Notes: generated by a model not told the origin, from the letters alone. Shown: positions 17,648 through 26,938, counted from the first letter of the stretch. The stretch is DNA of 64,000 bases from DASUPK01 sp963774305 (GCA_963774305.1 CAVZEM010000007.1:263021-327020); one strand, 5' to 3'. Translations and numbers: made by a program.

Positions 17648-19318
17648 GTGGACGCGACCGCCGCGCGCCGCCTCAAGCACTGGGGCTGGGGATACGAGGA
17701 CCAGCAGCCTCCCCGCGAGCAGGTCGAGGGGATTGCCCGAGCGGTCACCGACCGGCTCGGGTTCGAGGTGGATGAGATCGAGGAGCCGGTGCCGCTCGAC
17801 GCCGTGGAGCTGCCCGAGCCCCGCATCAAGCCCCCGAAGCGCTTCGCCGAGATGTTCTCGAGCGACCGCTACGACCGCGTCGCGCACTCGCTCGGCAAGG
17901 CGTACCGCGATGTGGTGCGCGGCTTTCGCGGCGAGTTCCCGAACCCACCCGACCTCGTCGCCTATCCGGAATCGGCCGAGGACGTGGACATGGTGCTCAA
18001 CTACTGCGCCGACGAGAAGGCCGCGGCGATTCCCTACGGCGGCGGCACCAGCGTCGTCGGCGGCATCGAGCCGCGGATGCGCGAGGACTACCCCGGAGTC
18101 GTCAGCATCGACCTGAAGCGGATGGATCGCGTCCTGGAGGTCGACGCCGTCTCGAAGTCGGCGCGGATTCAGGCCGGCGCGTCCGGTCCGCAGCTGGAGG
18201 AGCAGCTCCGCGAGCACGGCCTCACGCTGCGTCACTTCCCGCAGTCCTTCGAGTACTCGACGCTGGGCGGCTGGATCGCGACCCGGGCGGGCGGGCACTT
18301 CGCCATGCTCGAGACCCACATCGACGACCTGGTCGAGTCGGTGCGAGCCGTGACGCTCGACCACGAGTGGGAGAGCCGGCGGCTGCCGGGCTCGGGCGCC
18401 GGTCCCAGCCCCGACCGGATGCTGATCGGATCGGAGGGGATCCTCGGCGTGATCGTCGACGCCTGGGTGCGGGTGCGCGAGCGCCCGACCGAGAAGATCT
18501 CGTGCGGGGTCGCCTACGACGACTTCATGGCAGGGGCCGAGGCGGTGCGGGAGATCTCCCAGTCGGGGCTGAATCCCTCGAACTGCCGGCTGCTCGATGC
18601 GGTCGAGTCCGACACGACCTCCGCGGGACCGCCCGGCAAGGCGCTCCTGGTTCTTGGCTTCGAGTCGGCGCACATCCCGGTTGAGGAACCGATGTCCCTG
18701 GCGCTGGACATCTGCCGCAACCACGCAGGTGAGCCGGGCGAGCTGAAGCGGAGCGGCGACGGGCCGCCGGGCCCGGAGGCCCGCAGCGAGGCGCCGGCGC
18801 CGTCCGCGCCGGGCGAGGACCCGGTCAACGCCTGGCGCCACGCCTTCCTCTACGCGCCCTACCTGCGGGACGCGCTGGTCGCCTGCGGGGTCCTCTCGGA
18901 CACCTTCGAGACGGCGGTCACCTGGGACCTCTTCCCGGACTTCCACGCCGAGGTGATGGAGACGGCGAAGCGCGCCGTCGCCAAGGCGAGCGGTGCAAAC
19001 GGAGAAGGCCGTGGGTCTCCTCGGATCAGCTGCCGCTTCACGCACGTCTATCCCGACGGCCCCGCCCCGTACTACACGGTGCTGGCCCCCGCCCGGCGCG
19101 GCGACGAGGTTGCCCAGTGGGACGAGATCAAGGCGGCGGTCTCGGACACCGTGATCGACGCGGGCGGCACGATCACCCACCATCACGCGGTCGGCCGCGA
19201 TCACCGGCCCTGGTATGACCGGCAGCGCCCCGACCCTTTCGCTGACGCGCTTCGCGCCGCCAAGCTCGCGCTGGACCCCAAGGCCGTGCTCAATCCAGGC
19301 GTCCTGATCGATCCCTAG
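17648..19318 (+). CDS. FAD-binding oxidase of the alkyl-DHAP synthase (AGPS) type
   Basis: 556 residues. N-terminal helical region, then FAD_binding_4 domain with PYGGGTSVVGG near residue 135 and GGWIATRAGGHF near residue 210, and an FAD-oxidase C domain ending with a His-rich segment ITHHHAVGRDHRPWY and DPKAVLNPGVL. These blocks are characteristic of alkyldihydroxyacetonephosphate synthases, which make ether-lipid precursors; bacterial relatives may act on other substrates. GTG start 7 nt after TAGCGT (leaderless). The neighbouring UbiA-type gene also concerns envelope lipids, but they are not obviously co-transcribed. Confidence 0.82.
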   Translation: MDATAARRLKHWGWGYEDQQPPREQVEGIARAVTDRLGFEVDEIEEPVPLDAVELPEPRIKPPKRFAEMFSSDRYDRVAHSLGKAYRDVVRGFRGEFPNPPDLVAYPESAEDVDMVLNYCADEKAAAIPYGGGTSVVGGIEPRMREDYPGVVSIDLKRMDRVLEVDAVSKSARIQAGASGPQLEEQLREHGLTLRHFPQSFEYSTLGGWIATRAGGHFAMLETHIDDLVESVRAVTLDHEWESRRLPGSGAGPSPDRMLIGSEGILGVIVDAWVRVRERPTEKISCGVAYDDFMAGAEAVREISQSGLNPSNCRLLDAVESDTTSAGPPGKALLVLGFESAHIPVEEPMSLALDICRNHAGEPGELKRSGDGPPGPEARSEAPAPSAPGEDPVNAWRHAFLYAPYLRDALVACGVLSDTFETAVTWDLFPDFHAEVMETAKRAVAKASGANGEGRGSPRISCRFTHVYPDGPAPYYTVLAPARRGDEVAQWDEIKAAVSDTVIDAGGTITHHHAVGRDHRPWYDRQRPDPFADALRAAKLALDPKAVLNPGVLIDP

Positions 19319-19393
19319 CAAGCGGCCGCCACTGATGTAGGACGCATAACCGCTCTCTCGCGAGCGAATCCTGGCCACTACCCTTCCCGCTTC

Positions 19394-20344
19394 ATGGCTG
19401 ACGCTCTCCAGGAGCGGACCGAGCCGCAGGTGGAGGAGATAGCCACCGGCGGCGGGTCCCAGAGGCCCCGGCGCGGGCCGGTTCGCGCTGCGGTCAAGGC
19501 GATGCGGCCGCAGGAGTGGGTGAAGAACACGCTGGTCTTCGCCGGCCTGCTCTTCTCCGCCAAGTTCAAGGAATTCGACGCGGTCGTCGACGCGACGGTC
19601 ACCTTCGCCGCCTTCTGCATGGTCGCCTCGGCGGGCTACCTGGTGAACGACGCCCACGACGTCGCCGAGGATCGACAGCATCCGACGAAGAGATTCCGGC
19701 CCATCGCCGCAGGCGAGCTCAGCATCCCGACCGCCATCGGCCTGGCGGTGGTGCTCGCGGTGGTCGCGCTCGCAGGCTCGGCGGTGCTCGAGGGCCTTGA
19801 GGTCGGTGGGCTCGTGCTCGCATACGGAGTGGGCACGACGCTCTACTCCTATGTGCTGAAGCACGAGGTGATCCTCGATGTGATGACGATCGCCGGGCTG
19901 TTCGTCCTTCGCGTCCTCGCGGGCGCGGTCGCGGTCGGCGCCGACGCGTCCGCCTTCCTGCTCCTCTGCACCGGGATGGTGGCGCTCTTCCTCGGCTTCA
20001 CCAAGCGCCGTCAGGAGGCGACCTCGGAGCTGCACTCGGGCACATCGTCAAGACCGGTGCTCGAGCACTACTCGATCCCCTTCCTCGACCAGATGGTCGC
20101 GATGGTCACCGCCTCGACGGTGATGAGCTACGCGATCTACGCGGTCAACTCACCGCTGATCGGGTCGAAGATGCTGGGCACGCTGCCCCCCGTGCTCTAC
20201 GGGATCTTCCGCTACCTCTACCTGATCTACGACCGCAAGGACACACGGTCCACCGACGCGATCCTGCTGGATGACTACGGCATGATCGGCGCGGCGGTCA
20301 CCTGGGTGGCCAGCGTGGGCATCCTGTTGGCGATCTACCACTAA
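19394..20344 (+). CDS. Decaprenyl-phosphate phosphoribosyltransferase-like UbiA protein
   Basis: 316 residues, about eight or nine membrane helices. The conserved active-site loop is visible: NDAHDVAEDRQHPTKRFRP (N85, D86, D89, D93), the arrangement of UbiA-family 5-phosphoribosyl-1-pyrophosphate:decaprenyl-phosphate transferases (Rv3806c type). A second polar loop (DRKDTRSTDAI) lies near the C-terminus. Predicted to attach phosphoribose to a polyprenyl phosphate in the membrane, the first committed step to arabinose donors. The rest of that pathway is not in the window. Confidence 0.8.
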   Translation: MADALQERTEPQVEEIATGGGSQRPRRGPVRAAVKAMRPQEWVKNTLVFAGLLFSAKFKEFDAVVDATVTFAAFCMVASAGYLVNDAHDVAEDRQHPTKRFRPIAAGELSIPTAIGLAVVLAVVALAGSAVLEGLEVGGLVLAYGVGTTLYSYVLKHEVILDVMTIAGLFVLRVLAGAVAVGADASAFLLLCTGMVALFLGFTKRRQEATSELHSGTSSRPVLEHYSIPFLDQMVAMVTASTVMSYAIYAVNSPLIGSKMLGTLPPVLYGIFRYLYLIYDRKDTRSTDAILLDDYGMIGAAVTWVASVGILLAIYH

Positions 20345-20384
20345 TAGGGACCACACCGACCGCTGCGGCCTCTACGGTGGGTTC

Positions 20385-21656
20385 GTGCTGCTTCGTCCGA
20401 GCGGCCGCCTCATCCGGGCCCTGACACTCACCACCGCTTTCGCTGCGTTTGCCGCTCTGGCGGCGCCCGCGACCTCAAGCGCCGCCAAGCCGGCGGTGGT
20501 CACGCTTTCCATGGCCCAGGTCGGTTCGCCGGGCAACCCGGCGGCCGCCATCGTCCCGTTCACCGACGGGATCTACCAGTCCTGCGCAACCGCGCCTCAG
20601 GGCGACCCGCCCTGCCAGGCAGTCGGCGGAGTCTCATATCCGTACGGCATCGGGCAGCTCGAGGTGACGGTCAAGCAGTACGTCGGCTTTCTCAACACGG
20701 TCGACCCGACGGGCCGCGACAAGCACAATCTCTTCAGCGCGAACGAGAGCTCCACGGAGTGGCCCAAGTACGGCCAGATCAACGAGAGGACGAGCGCGCC
20801 AAGCGGGCGCCACTACTCGATCGCCTATCCCGAGTGGGCCGACAAGCCCTACGGCTTCGCCAACTTCCTGCGGACTGCACGCTTCGCCAACTCGGTCACC
20901 AACGGGAAGCTGATCTCGAAGCGGACCGTCGCCTCCGGCGGTTTCACCTACGTCGTCTACAAGGTCCGCCTCTCGCGGAACAGCGAGCGCGGGATGTACG
21001 ACATGCGCAACCCGAAGACGACGCGCAGGCGGGCGACCGGCTTCGTCGTGCCGAGCCAGGACGAGTGGATCAAGGCCGCCTACTTCGATCCGACGGGCGG
21101 CGGGACGTTCTCGTACTGGAAGTACCCGACAAACCCCGGGACGTTCTTCGACCAGCCGACCCAGACTTCGCCCGACCCGACGGCGCCAAACACGGCGACC
21201 CTCAACCCGACCACCGGGGACGTCACCAACTCGTCGACGCAGCCTCTCGCGATCTACCACGGCACCTCGTTCCCGGCCTGGTGCCCTTCACAGGTGTCGA
21301 CGAATACCTGCAACACCGTCAACCCGCTTCATCTGAGCGCCAGCAACTATCAGAAGCTCTACCAGGGCAGCCTCGGCACCGTGGGCCAGTCGAAGACGCT
21401 CGGCCCGTGGGGCACGCTCGACCAGGGCGGTAACGCCGTCGAGTGGACGGACACGATCACGCCTCCGCCTGCCGGCAAGAAGGGGGCAAGGGTCTGGCGC
21501 CGGCTTCACGGCGGGGTCCCGAATGCGCCGGGCTACCAGCTCTGGCTCTCGGCGATCGGTCTGCAGCCGCAGGACAACAAGTTCTACGACCTCACCTACC
21601 CGTGGCTCGGCTTCCGGATCGGCGTGGTCGGTGACCTGCAGGTCAAGAAGGGCTAG
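20385..21656 (+). CDS. Exported formylglycine-generating-enzyme-like (SUMF1 domain) protein
   Basis: 423 residues. Signal peptide at about 1-34. Residues 70-415 match the FGE-sulfatase fold: IGQLEVTVKQYVGFLN near the start, VPSQDEWIKAAYFDP in the middle, QGGNAVEWTD (the usual GNVWEW) and WLGFRIGVV at the end. The two-cysteine active site of true FGE is not obvious, so it may be a binding or other modifying member. GTG start 6 nt after TACGGT. No sulfatase is encoded nearby. Confidence 0.78.
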   Translation: MLLRPSGRLIRALTLTTAFAAFAALAAPATSSAAKPAVVTLSMAQVGSPGNPAAAIVPFTDGIYQSCATAPQGDPPCQAVGGVSYPYGIGQLEVTVKQYVGFLNTVDPTGRDKHNLFSANESSTEWPKYGQINERTSAPSGRHYSIAYPEWADKPYGFANFLRTARFANSVTNGKLISKRTVASGGFTYVVYKVRLSRNSERGMYDMRNPKTTRRRATGFVVPSQDEWIKAAYFDPTGGGTFSYWKYPTNPGTFFDQPTQTSPDPTAPNTATLNPTTGDVTNSSTQPLAIYHGTSFPAWCPSQVSTNTCNTVNPLHLSASNYQKLYQGSLGTVGQSKTLGPWGTLDQGGNAVEWTDTITPPPAGKKGARVWRRLHGGVPNAPGYQLWLSAIGLQPQDNKFYDLTYPWLGFRIGVVGDLQVKKG

Positions 21657-21669
21657 CCCACCTGCGCGA

Positions 21670-21700
21670 TTGACTGGCCAGTCGGCCAGTCATATAGAGT
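21670..21700 (+). promoter_or_regulatory. Promoter with palindromic operator in the spacer
   Basis: TTGACT (21670-21675), 17-nt spacer, TATAGA (21693-21698). A perfect palindrome TGACTGGCC-AGTC-GGCCAGTCA (21671-21692) fills the -35 and spacer, so a bound dimer would block RNA polymerase. The size and symmetry fit a TetR-type repressor of acyl-CoA metabolism; the protein itself is not in the window. Confidence 0.72.
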
Positions 21701-21707
21701 CCGGAAT

Positions 21708-22847
21708 GTGGACCTGACGCTGACCGACTCGGAGGCGGCCTTCCGCGACGAGGTTCGGAGCTGGCTGGAGGAGAACCACCCCGGGCCCTCACCAGAGGGC
21801 GACGACCAGGCCGAGTTCGAGTTCCGCCGCGCCTGGCAGAAGAAGATGCACGACGCCGGCTGGGCGGGCCTCTCCTGGCCCGAGGAGTACGGCGGCAAGG
21901 GCGCCACGCTGATCGAGCAGTCGATCTTCAATGAGGAGCTCGCCCGCCAGCGCGCGCCACTCCCTGCGAACGTGCTCGGCCTCGTGATGGGCGGTCCCGT
22001 CGTGATTGCCCATGGCAACGAGGATCAGAAGGAGCGCTACCTCGAGCCGATCCTCTCGGGAGAGGAGATCTGGTGCCAGGGATTCTCGGAGCCGGAGTCG
22101 GGATCGGACCTCGCCTCGCTCAAGACCCGCGCCGTGAAGACGAACGGCAGCTGGAAGATCACCGGCCAGAAGGTCTGGACCACCTACGCGCACGAGGCCA
22201 AGTACTGCATGCTCCTTGCCCGCACCGACCAGGACGCGCCCAAGCACAAGGGCATCACCTACTTCATCCTCGACATGGACCAGCCCAACGTCGACGTGAG
22301 GCCGCTGCGCCAGATCACGGGGGAGGCCGAGTTCAACGAGATCTTCCTCGAGGAGGCCGAGGTCCCGGACGAGAACATCATCGGCCAGGTGGGAGGTGGC
22401 TGGGGGGTCGCGATCACCACCCTGATGTTCGAGCGCGCCGGACTGGGCGCAGCCGCGGTCATGGGCCTGAAGCGCTCGATGGAGGACCTGCTGGCCGTGA
22501 TCCGCGAGCGGGGTCTGGACGAGGACCCGGTGATCCGCCAGCGGATCGCCGACCTGCAGATCGGAATCGAGGCGATGCGGCTGGGTGCCCTGCGCTCCCT
22601 GACCGCCACGATGAAGACGGGGATCCCCGGCCCCGAGGGCTCGCTCAGCAAGTGGCAGTGGGCCGACTACAACCAGGCGCTCACTGAGCTCGGCAACGAG
22701 GTGCTCGGCCCTGAGGGGATGCGCGTCGGCACCGAGTGGAGCTACCGCTTCCTGCGCTCCCGAGCCAACTCGATCGAGGGTGGCACCACCGAGGTGCTCA
22801 AGAACATCATCGCCGAGCGCGTGCTCGGCCTCCCGAGGCTGAGGTAG
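21708..22847 (+). CDS. Acyl-CoA dehydrogenase, subunit with catalytic Glu region
   Basis: 379 residues. N-terminal helical domain, FAD-contact block WCQGFSEPESGSDLASL (about 125-141), ITGQKVWTTYAHEAKYC, and a C-terminal helix bundle ending SIEGGTTEVLKNIIAERVLGLPR. Oxidises an acyl-CoA at the alpha-beta bond with FAD. Two nucleotides separate its stop from the next acyl-CoA dehydrogenase gene, so they form an operon. In actinobacteria such adjacent pairs often make alpha2-beta2 FadE enzymes acting on sterol side chains or other bulky acyl-CoAs; that is inferred here. Confidence 0.9.
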   Translation: MDLTLTDSEAAFRDEVRSWLEENHPGPSPEGDDQAEFEFRRAWQKKMHDAGWAGLSWPEEYGGKGATLIEQSIFNEELARQRAPLPANVLGLVMGGPVVIAHGNEDQKERYLEPILSGEEIWCQGFSEPESGSDLASLKTRAVKTNGSWKITGQKVWTTYAHEAKYCMLLARTDQDAPKHKGITYFILDMDQPNVDVRPLRQITGEAEFNEIFLEEAEVPDENIIGQVGGGWGVAITTLMFERAGLGAAAVMGLKRSMEDLLAVIRERGLDEDPVIRQRIADLQIGIEAMRLGALRSLTATMKTGIPGPEGSLSKWQWADYNQALTELGNEVLGPEGMRVGTEWSYRFLRSRANSIEGGTTEVLKNIIAERVLGLPRLR

Positions 22848-22849
22848 CC

Positions 22850-23884
22850 ATGAACTTCGACCTGAACGACGAGCAGCAGGAGATCAAGCGAACCGCGCAC
22901 GAGTTCCTCGCCTCCCGCTTTGCGCCTTCGAAGGTCAGGGAGCTGGCCGAGGCGCGCTCCTACGACGACGGCCTGTGGAAGGAGATCTCCGAGCTCGGCT
23001 GGCCCGGGATCGCGATCTCCGAGGACGACGGGGGCCAGGGACTCGGGATGGTGGAGCTGGCCGTCCTGCTCGAGGAGTCCGGCTACGCCTGCGCGCCCAG
23101 CCCGCTGCTCGGCACCGCCGGGGCGGCGCTCGTCATCTCGGCTGCCGGCTCCGACGAGCAGCGGGCCGAGTGGCTTCCCAAGCTCGCCTCCGGTGAGGCG
23201 ACCGGTGCCTTCGGCGGATTCGACCACGCCGCCAACGGCGACGCCGAGAGCACACTCTTCTGCGATCTGCCCACCGCCGACGTCGTGGTCACCTTCCACA
23301 ACGGCGGCGCCCTCCTGGCGCCCGCATCCGAGGTCGACTTCGAGACGGTCGAGGCGATCGACGCGACCCGTTCCTACGGCCTGATCTCCGAGCCGTCTGG
23401 CGAGCCTCTGCCGGGTGACGTGGAGGGCGGACGCAACCGGCTCGCCGTGGCGATTGCCGCGGAGCTCACCGGGGTCGCCCAGCGGACGATGGAGATGGCT
23501 GTCGAGTACGCCCGCGAGCGCCAGCAGTTCGGCCGTCCGATCGGCGCCTACCAGGGCGTCGGGCACCGCTGCGCCGCGATGCTGCTCGCCACCGAGGAGT
23601 CCCGATCTCTCACCTACTACGCCTCCTGGACGGCCGACGCGGAGCCGGAGTCCCTGCCGATGGCGGCCGCGATGGCCGGCTCGCGCAGCGCGGACGCCGG
23701 CTGGCAGGTGCCCGCCTCCGCCCTCCAGGTCTTCGGCGGCATCGGCTTCACCTGGGAGCACGACCTGCAGTTCTGGCTCAAGCGCGGCCGCGTCGCCGGC
23801 CGCATGCTCGGCACCCCGCGCGACCACCGCGAGCGTGTGGCCGACCTCTCCGGCATGGGTGCCGGAGAGCCGGCGGCCGTCTAG
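22850..23884 (+). CDS. Acyl-CoA dehydrogenase, second subunit of pair
   Basis: 344 residues from ATG 22850. Shorter and more divergent than its partner: N-terminal domain MNFDLNDEQQEIKRTAHEFL, a reduced middle domain in which the usual FAD-contact block is poorly conserved (ATGAFGGFDHAANG), and the C-terminal domain with ARERQQFGRPIGAYQGVGHR and LQVFGGIGFTWEHDLQFWLKR. This pattern fits the non-catalytic-looking partner in heteromeric FadE enzymes. It ends one base before the convergent LLM oxidoreductase gene. Confidence 0.87.
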   Translation: MNFDLNDEQQEIKRTAHEFLASRFAPSKVRELAEARSYDDGLWKEISELGWPGIAISEDDGGQGLGMVELAVLLEESGYACAPSPLLGTAGAALVISAAGSDEQRAEWLPKLASGEATGAFGGFDHAANGDAESTLFCDLPTADVVVTFHNGGALLAPASEVDFETVEAIDATRSYGLISEPSGEPLPGDVEGGRNRLAVAIAAELTGVAQRTMEMAVEYARERQQFGRPIGAYQGVGHRCAAMLLATEESRSLTYYASWTADAEPESLPMAAAMAGSRSADAGWQVPASALQVFGGIGFTWEHDLQFWLKRGRVAGRMLGTPRDHRERVADLSGMGAGEPAAV

Positions 23885-24814
23885 CTACTCGGCCAGCTCG
23901 GCGATGTAGTCGACGCCGTCGAGGTCGCGGTGCGGCAGGTACTGGAGCATGACGCGCTCCACGCCCGCCTCCTGGAGCTTCTCGAGCTGCTGGCGGATTT
24001 GCGCGACCGTGCCGACGAGGGAGTTCGGACGTTCCGCTTCGAGATACGCCTCGGGATCGCTGGCGTCGTCGCCGCGAATCTCGGCCACCGCGTGGGCTCG
24101 CTCGAGCAGGTCGACCTCGTCCGAGCCGATGATGCAGCTCGTCATCAGCGAGATCACCGGCTCGGAGCGGCCGGCGTCCTGCCACGCCTGCTTGACCGGG
24201 GGCACCGCCTCGGCGCATTCCTCGGCGGTCATCATCACCAGGTTGTATTCGTCGGCCCAGCGGGCGGCCAATCTCAGACTGCGGGGCTTCGCCCTGCCGC
24301 CGACGATCAGGTTGGGCGGCGAGAGCGGCTTCGGCAGGGCGTCCCCGCTGAGCGTGTAGTGGTCGCCGGCGAAGTCGAGCGGACCTTCGTCCCATTGGCG
24401 CCTGACGATCTCGATCTGCTCCTCGAGCAGCTCGAATCGCTCTCCCATCGGCGGGAATGGAAAGCCGTAGGCGGCATGCTCGGCCTCGAGCCACCCGGTC
24501 CCCATCCCCAGCTCGATCCGGCCGCCCCCCGAGATGTGGTCGGCCGTGACGACGTTCTTAGCGAGTACCGACGGATGCCTGAAGGTGGCGGGGGAGACGA
24601 GAGTTCCCAGCCGGAGGTCGGAGGTGACCGCCGCCAGGCCCGCGATCGTCGCCCAGGCGTCGAGCGAGCCCCGGTCTGTCTTCCCCATCACCGAGAGGTA
24701 ATGGTCCGAGCGAAAGAGCGCCTCGATCGGGCCCTCCTCGCACGCTTTCGCGAGGCGGAGCCAGTCGTCCCAGGTAACCGACTCCTGCCCCTCGATCATC
24801 AGGCAGACGCGCAT
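23885..24814 (-). CDS. LLM-class F420-dependent oxidoreductase
   Basis: 309 residues with the luciferase-like TIM-barrel pattern: EALFRSDHYLSV near residue 33, VTSDLRLGTLVSPATFRHP, ELGMGTGWLEAEHAAYGFPFP and the C-terminal GTVAQIRQQLEKLQEAGVERVML. Such proteins reduce or oxidise substrates with F420 or FMN; substrate unknown. Its ATG overlaps the stop of the upstream small gene by one base, so the two are translated together. Confidence 0.85.
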   Translation of the reverse strand: MRVCLMIEGQESVTWDDWLRLAKACEEGPIEALFRSDHYLSVMGKTDRGSLDAWATIAGLAAVTSDLRLGTLVSPATFRHPSVLAKNVVTADHISGGGRIELGMGTGWLEAEHAAYGFPFPPMGERFELLEEQIEIVRRQWDEGPLDFAGDHYTLSGDALPKPLSPPNLIVGGRAKPRSLRLAARWADEYNLVMMTAEECAEAVPPVKQAWQDAGRSEPVISLMTSCIIGSDEVDLLERAHAVAEIRGDDASDPEAYLEAERPNSLVGTVAQIRQQLEKLQEAGVERVMLQYLPHRDLDGVDYIAELAE

Positions 24815-25107
24815 CAGTGGGCGAGGATCTCAGCGTCGGAGATCACCTGCACCTTGCCTCCCCGACTGAAGTGAATGTCAACCGTCTCGTTCTTGCCGTA
24901 GCTGCCAAACAGTCCCAGGGTCATCGCGAGCCAGCGGCTGCTGCTCACCTTCTCCTTGACCAGGGGCCGGGAGAAGACGATTTCCCGTCCATGGACCGAG
25001 TAGTCGGTGCCCTCGGCCTGTGCTGTCCCGTTGATGAAGACCTGGATCGGCCGCTCGGCCCCATTCGGCAGGCGGACCCTGCGGCCGACCTCAACGCTCT
25101 CGCTCAT
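24814..25107 (-). CDS. Small conserved hypothetical protein coupled to LLM oxidoreductase
   Basis: 97 residues, no signal peptide. Beta-rich pattern with VQVFINGTAQAEGTDYSVHG-like opening (IQVFINGTAQAEGTDY), GREIVFSRPLVKE and a C-terminal VDIHFSRGGKVQVI. ATG at 25105-25107 lies 7 nt behind TAAGCT on the minus strand, so probably leaderless and the first gene of a two-gene unit. Family not recognised. Confidence 0.7.
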   Translation of the reverse strand: MSESVEVGRRVRLPNGAERPIQVFINGTAQAEGTDYSVHGREIVFSRPLVKEKVSSSRWLAMTLGLFGSYGKNETVDIHFSRGGKVQVISDAEILAH

Positions 25108-25131
25108 CGGTCGGAGCTTATTCCCGCGGGC

Positions 25132-25476
25132 TCATTTGCCAAGCGCGCTCCGCAACCGCTCGAAGGCTTCATCCAGTGAGCCGGCCTCGATCGGCTGCTT
25201 GCGGATCGCGCCCGTGTACGGGATCGCCGTGCCGTCCCCCATCACGTCGATGCCGCCTTCGGGCGCGCGGATCAGGCCGGGGCCTGAGATCTCGATCCTC
25301 GCGTGGACACGCTGGTCGGGAGTGTGCGTCCGAAACACGCTGATCGCGGGCAACCCACCCTCGCGCCTGATCTCCTCGACGCGATGCCGTGCGTCATCAA
25401 TCGCTTTGTCGAGCGTCGCAAATTTCTCCCTGCCGACAGAGCTCCTGTGCCGAACGGTCACCTTCCACTTGCTCAC
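25132..25476 (-). CDS. Hypothetical protein, 114 residues
   Basis: Starts GTG at 25474-25476, 8 nt behind TAGGCT. Opens WKVTVRHRSSVGREKFATLD, followed by an amphipathic helix (KAIDDARHRVEEIRREG) and two short beta segments, ending in a helix (LDEAFERLRSALGK). Small, soluble, charged. No family recognised; it stands alone between two minus-strand genes. Confidence 0.65.
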   Translation of the reverse strand: MSKWKVTVRHRSSVGREKFATLDKAIDDARHRVEEIRREGGLPAISVFRTHTPDQRVHARIEISGPGLIRAPEGGIDVMGDGTAIPYTGAIRKQPIEAGSLDEAFERLRSALGK

Positions 25477-25531
25477 CCGTGGTCAGCCTAACCGTGTCTC
25501 GGGCGGCGACAGGACCCGCCCGCCGACCCGA

Positions 25532-26938
25532 TTACGCCCCGCGGCGTGGGCGTTTCGGCCGCTTCGCCGGTGGCCCGGTGATCTTCTCGGGCCCGTCGCG
25601 CTTCTCGGGCGGCGTGTAGTCGACGTCGCGGCGGCCGGTGTAGATCTGGCGCGGCCGCGCGATCTTCAGCTCGGGATCCTGGTTCTGCTCCATCCACTGG
25701 GCGACCCAGCCGGAGGTGCGCGGGATCGCGAAGATCACCGTGAACATGTCGTTGGGGACGCCCATCGCCTCGTAGATCAACCCGGAGTAGAAGTCGACGT
25801 TCGGGTAGAGCTTGCGCGAGGTGAAGAAGTCGTCGTCTAGGGCGCGCTTCTCGAGCTCGCTGGCGATCCCCAGCAGCGGGTTCTCGCCGGTCGCCTCGAG
25901 CACCTCCTCGACATGCTTCTTGATGATCCGAGCGCGCGGGTCGTAGTTCTTGTAGACCCGGTGGCCGAAGCCCATCAGCTTCTCCTCGCGGTTCTTCACG
26001 CCCTCGAGGAAGGCCGGGATGTTGTCGACGGACTCGATCCTGCGGAGCATCCGCAGGACCGCCTCGTTGGCGCCGCCGTGGAGCGGGCCGTAGAGGGCTG
26101 CGACTCCGGCGGCGACCGCCGAGTAGGGATCCACGCCGGACGAACCGACGGAGCGGACGGCGTTCGTGGAGCAGTTCTGTTCGTGGTCCGCGTGCAGGAT
26201 GAACAGAACGTCCAGCGCCTTCGCCAGGCGCGGGTCCGGCTTGAAGGTGTCCTCCATCTTGAACAGCATCGAGAGGAAGTTCTCGGAGTAGTCGAGCTCG
26301 TTGTCGGGATAGACGTAGGGGAGCCCCATGCTGTGGCGGTACGCCCACGCCGCGAGGGTCGGGACCTTGGCGATCAGCCTGATCGCCGCCATGTAGCGCT
26401 CCTCGGGGTCGTCGATGTGCTTGGCGTCCGGGTAGAAGGTCGACAGCGCGCCGATGTTGGCGAGCAGCATTCCCATCGGATGGGCGTCGTGGCGGAACGC
26501 CTCGTTGAGCTTCTTGATGTCCTCGTGAGCGAAGGTGTGGTGCGTGACGTCGTAGGTCCAGCGCTCGAGCTGCGGGGGCGTCGGCAGCTCGCCGAAGATC
26601 AGGAGGTACGCGACCTCGAGATAGGTCGAGTGCTCGCAGAGCTGCTCGATCGGGATGCCGCGGTGCTGGAGGATGCCGGCGTCGCCGTCGATGTAGGTGA
26701 TCGCTGAACGGCACGACGCGGTGTTGGTGAACGCGGGGTCGTACCCCATCAGGCCGAAGTCGTCGTCGGAGACCTTGATCTGCCGGAGGTCCATCGTCCT
26801 GATGGTGCCTTCGCTGATCTCGACGTCGTAGGTCTTCCCGGTCCTGTTGTCGGTGATGCTGAGCGTGTCGCCGCCGGACGCGCCGTCTTGTGATCCGTCC
26901 GTCTGGGGCTCTGCCTGAGTCTCCTGTTTCGTCGCCAT
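25532..26938 (-). CDS. gltA: Citrate synthase
   Basis: 468 residues from ATG 26936-26938 behind AAGGAGGTC. Condenses oxaloacetate and acetyl-CoA. Catalytic blocks visible: ILHADHEQNCSTNAVR and YGPLHGGANEAVLRML (active-site His residues) and GFGHRVYKNYDPRA (His/Arg, followed by the catalytic Asp region). The N-terminal extension of about 45 residues is Gln/Asp/Ser-rich, and beta strands after it match the type II hexameric citrate synthases. The leader contains a GC-rich stem (26959-26981) that could be an attenuating hairpin. Confidence 0.95.
   Translation of the reverse strand: MATKQETQAEPQTDGSQDGASGGDTLSITDNRTGKTYDVEISEGTIRTMDLRQIKVSDDDFGLMGYDPAFTNTASCRSAITYIDGDAGILQHRGIPIEQLCEHSTYLEVAYLLIFGELPTPPQLERWTYDVTHHTFAHEDIKKLNEAFRHDAHPMGMLLANIGALSTFYPDAKHIDDPEERYMAAIRLIAKVPTLAAWAYRHSMGLPYVYPDNELDYSENFLSMLFKMEDTFKPDPRLAKALDVLFILHADHEQNCSTNAVRSVGSSGVDPYSAVAAGVAALYGPLHGGANEAVLRMLRRIESVDNIPAFLEGVKNREEKLMGFGHRVYKNYDPRARIIKKHVEEVLEATGENPLLGIASELEKRALDDDFFTSRKLYPNVDFYSGLIYEAMGVPNDMFTVIFAIPRTSGWVAQWMEQNQDPELKIARPRQIYTGRRDVDYTPPEKRDGPEKITGPPAKRPKRPRRGA

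Noticed and set aside
17201..20035. 944-codon minus-strand open frame
   Set aside because: Spans three real plus-strand genes in antisense and shows repetitive Arg/Gly/Val composition.
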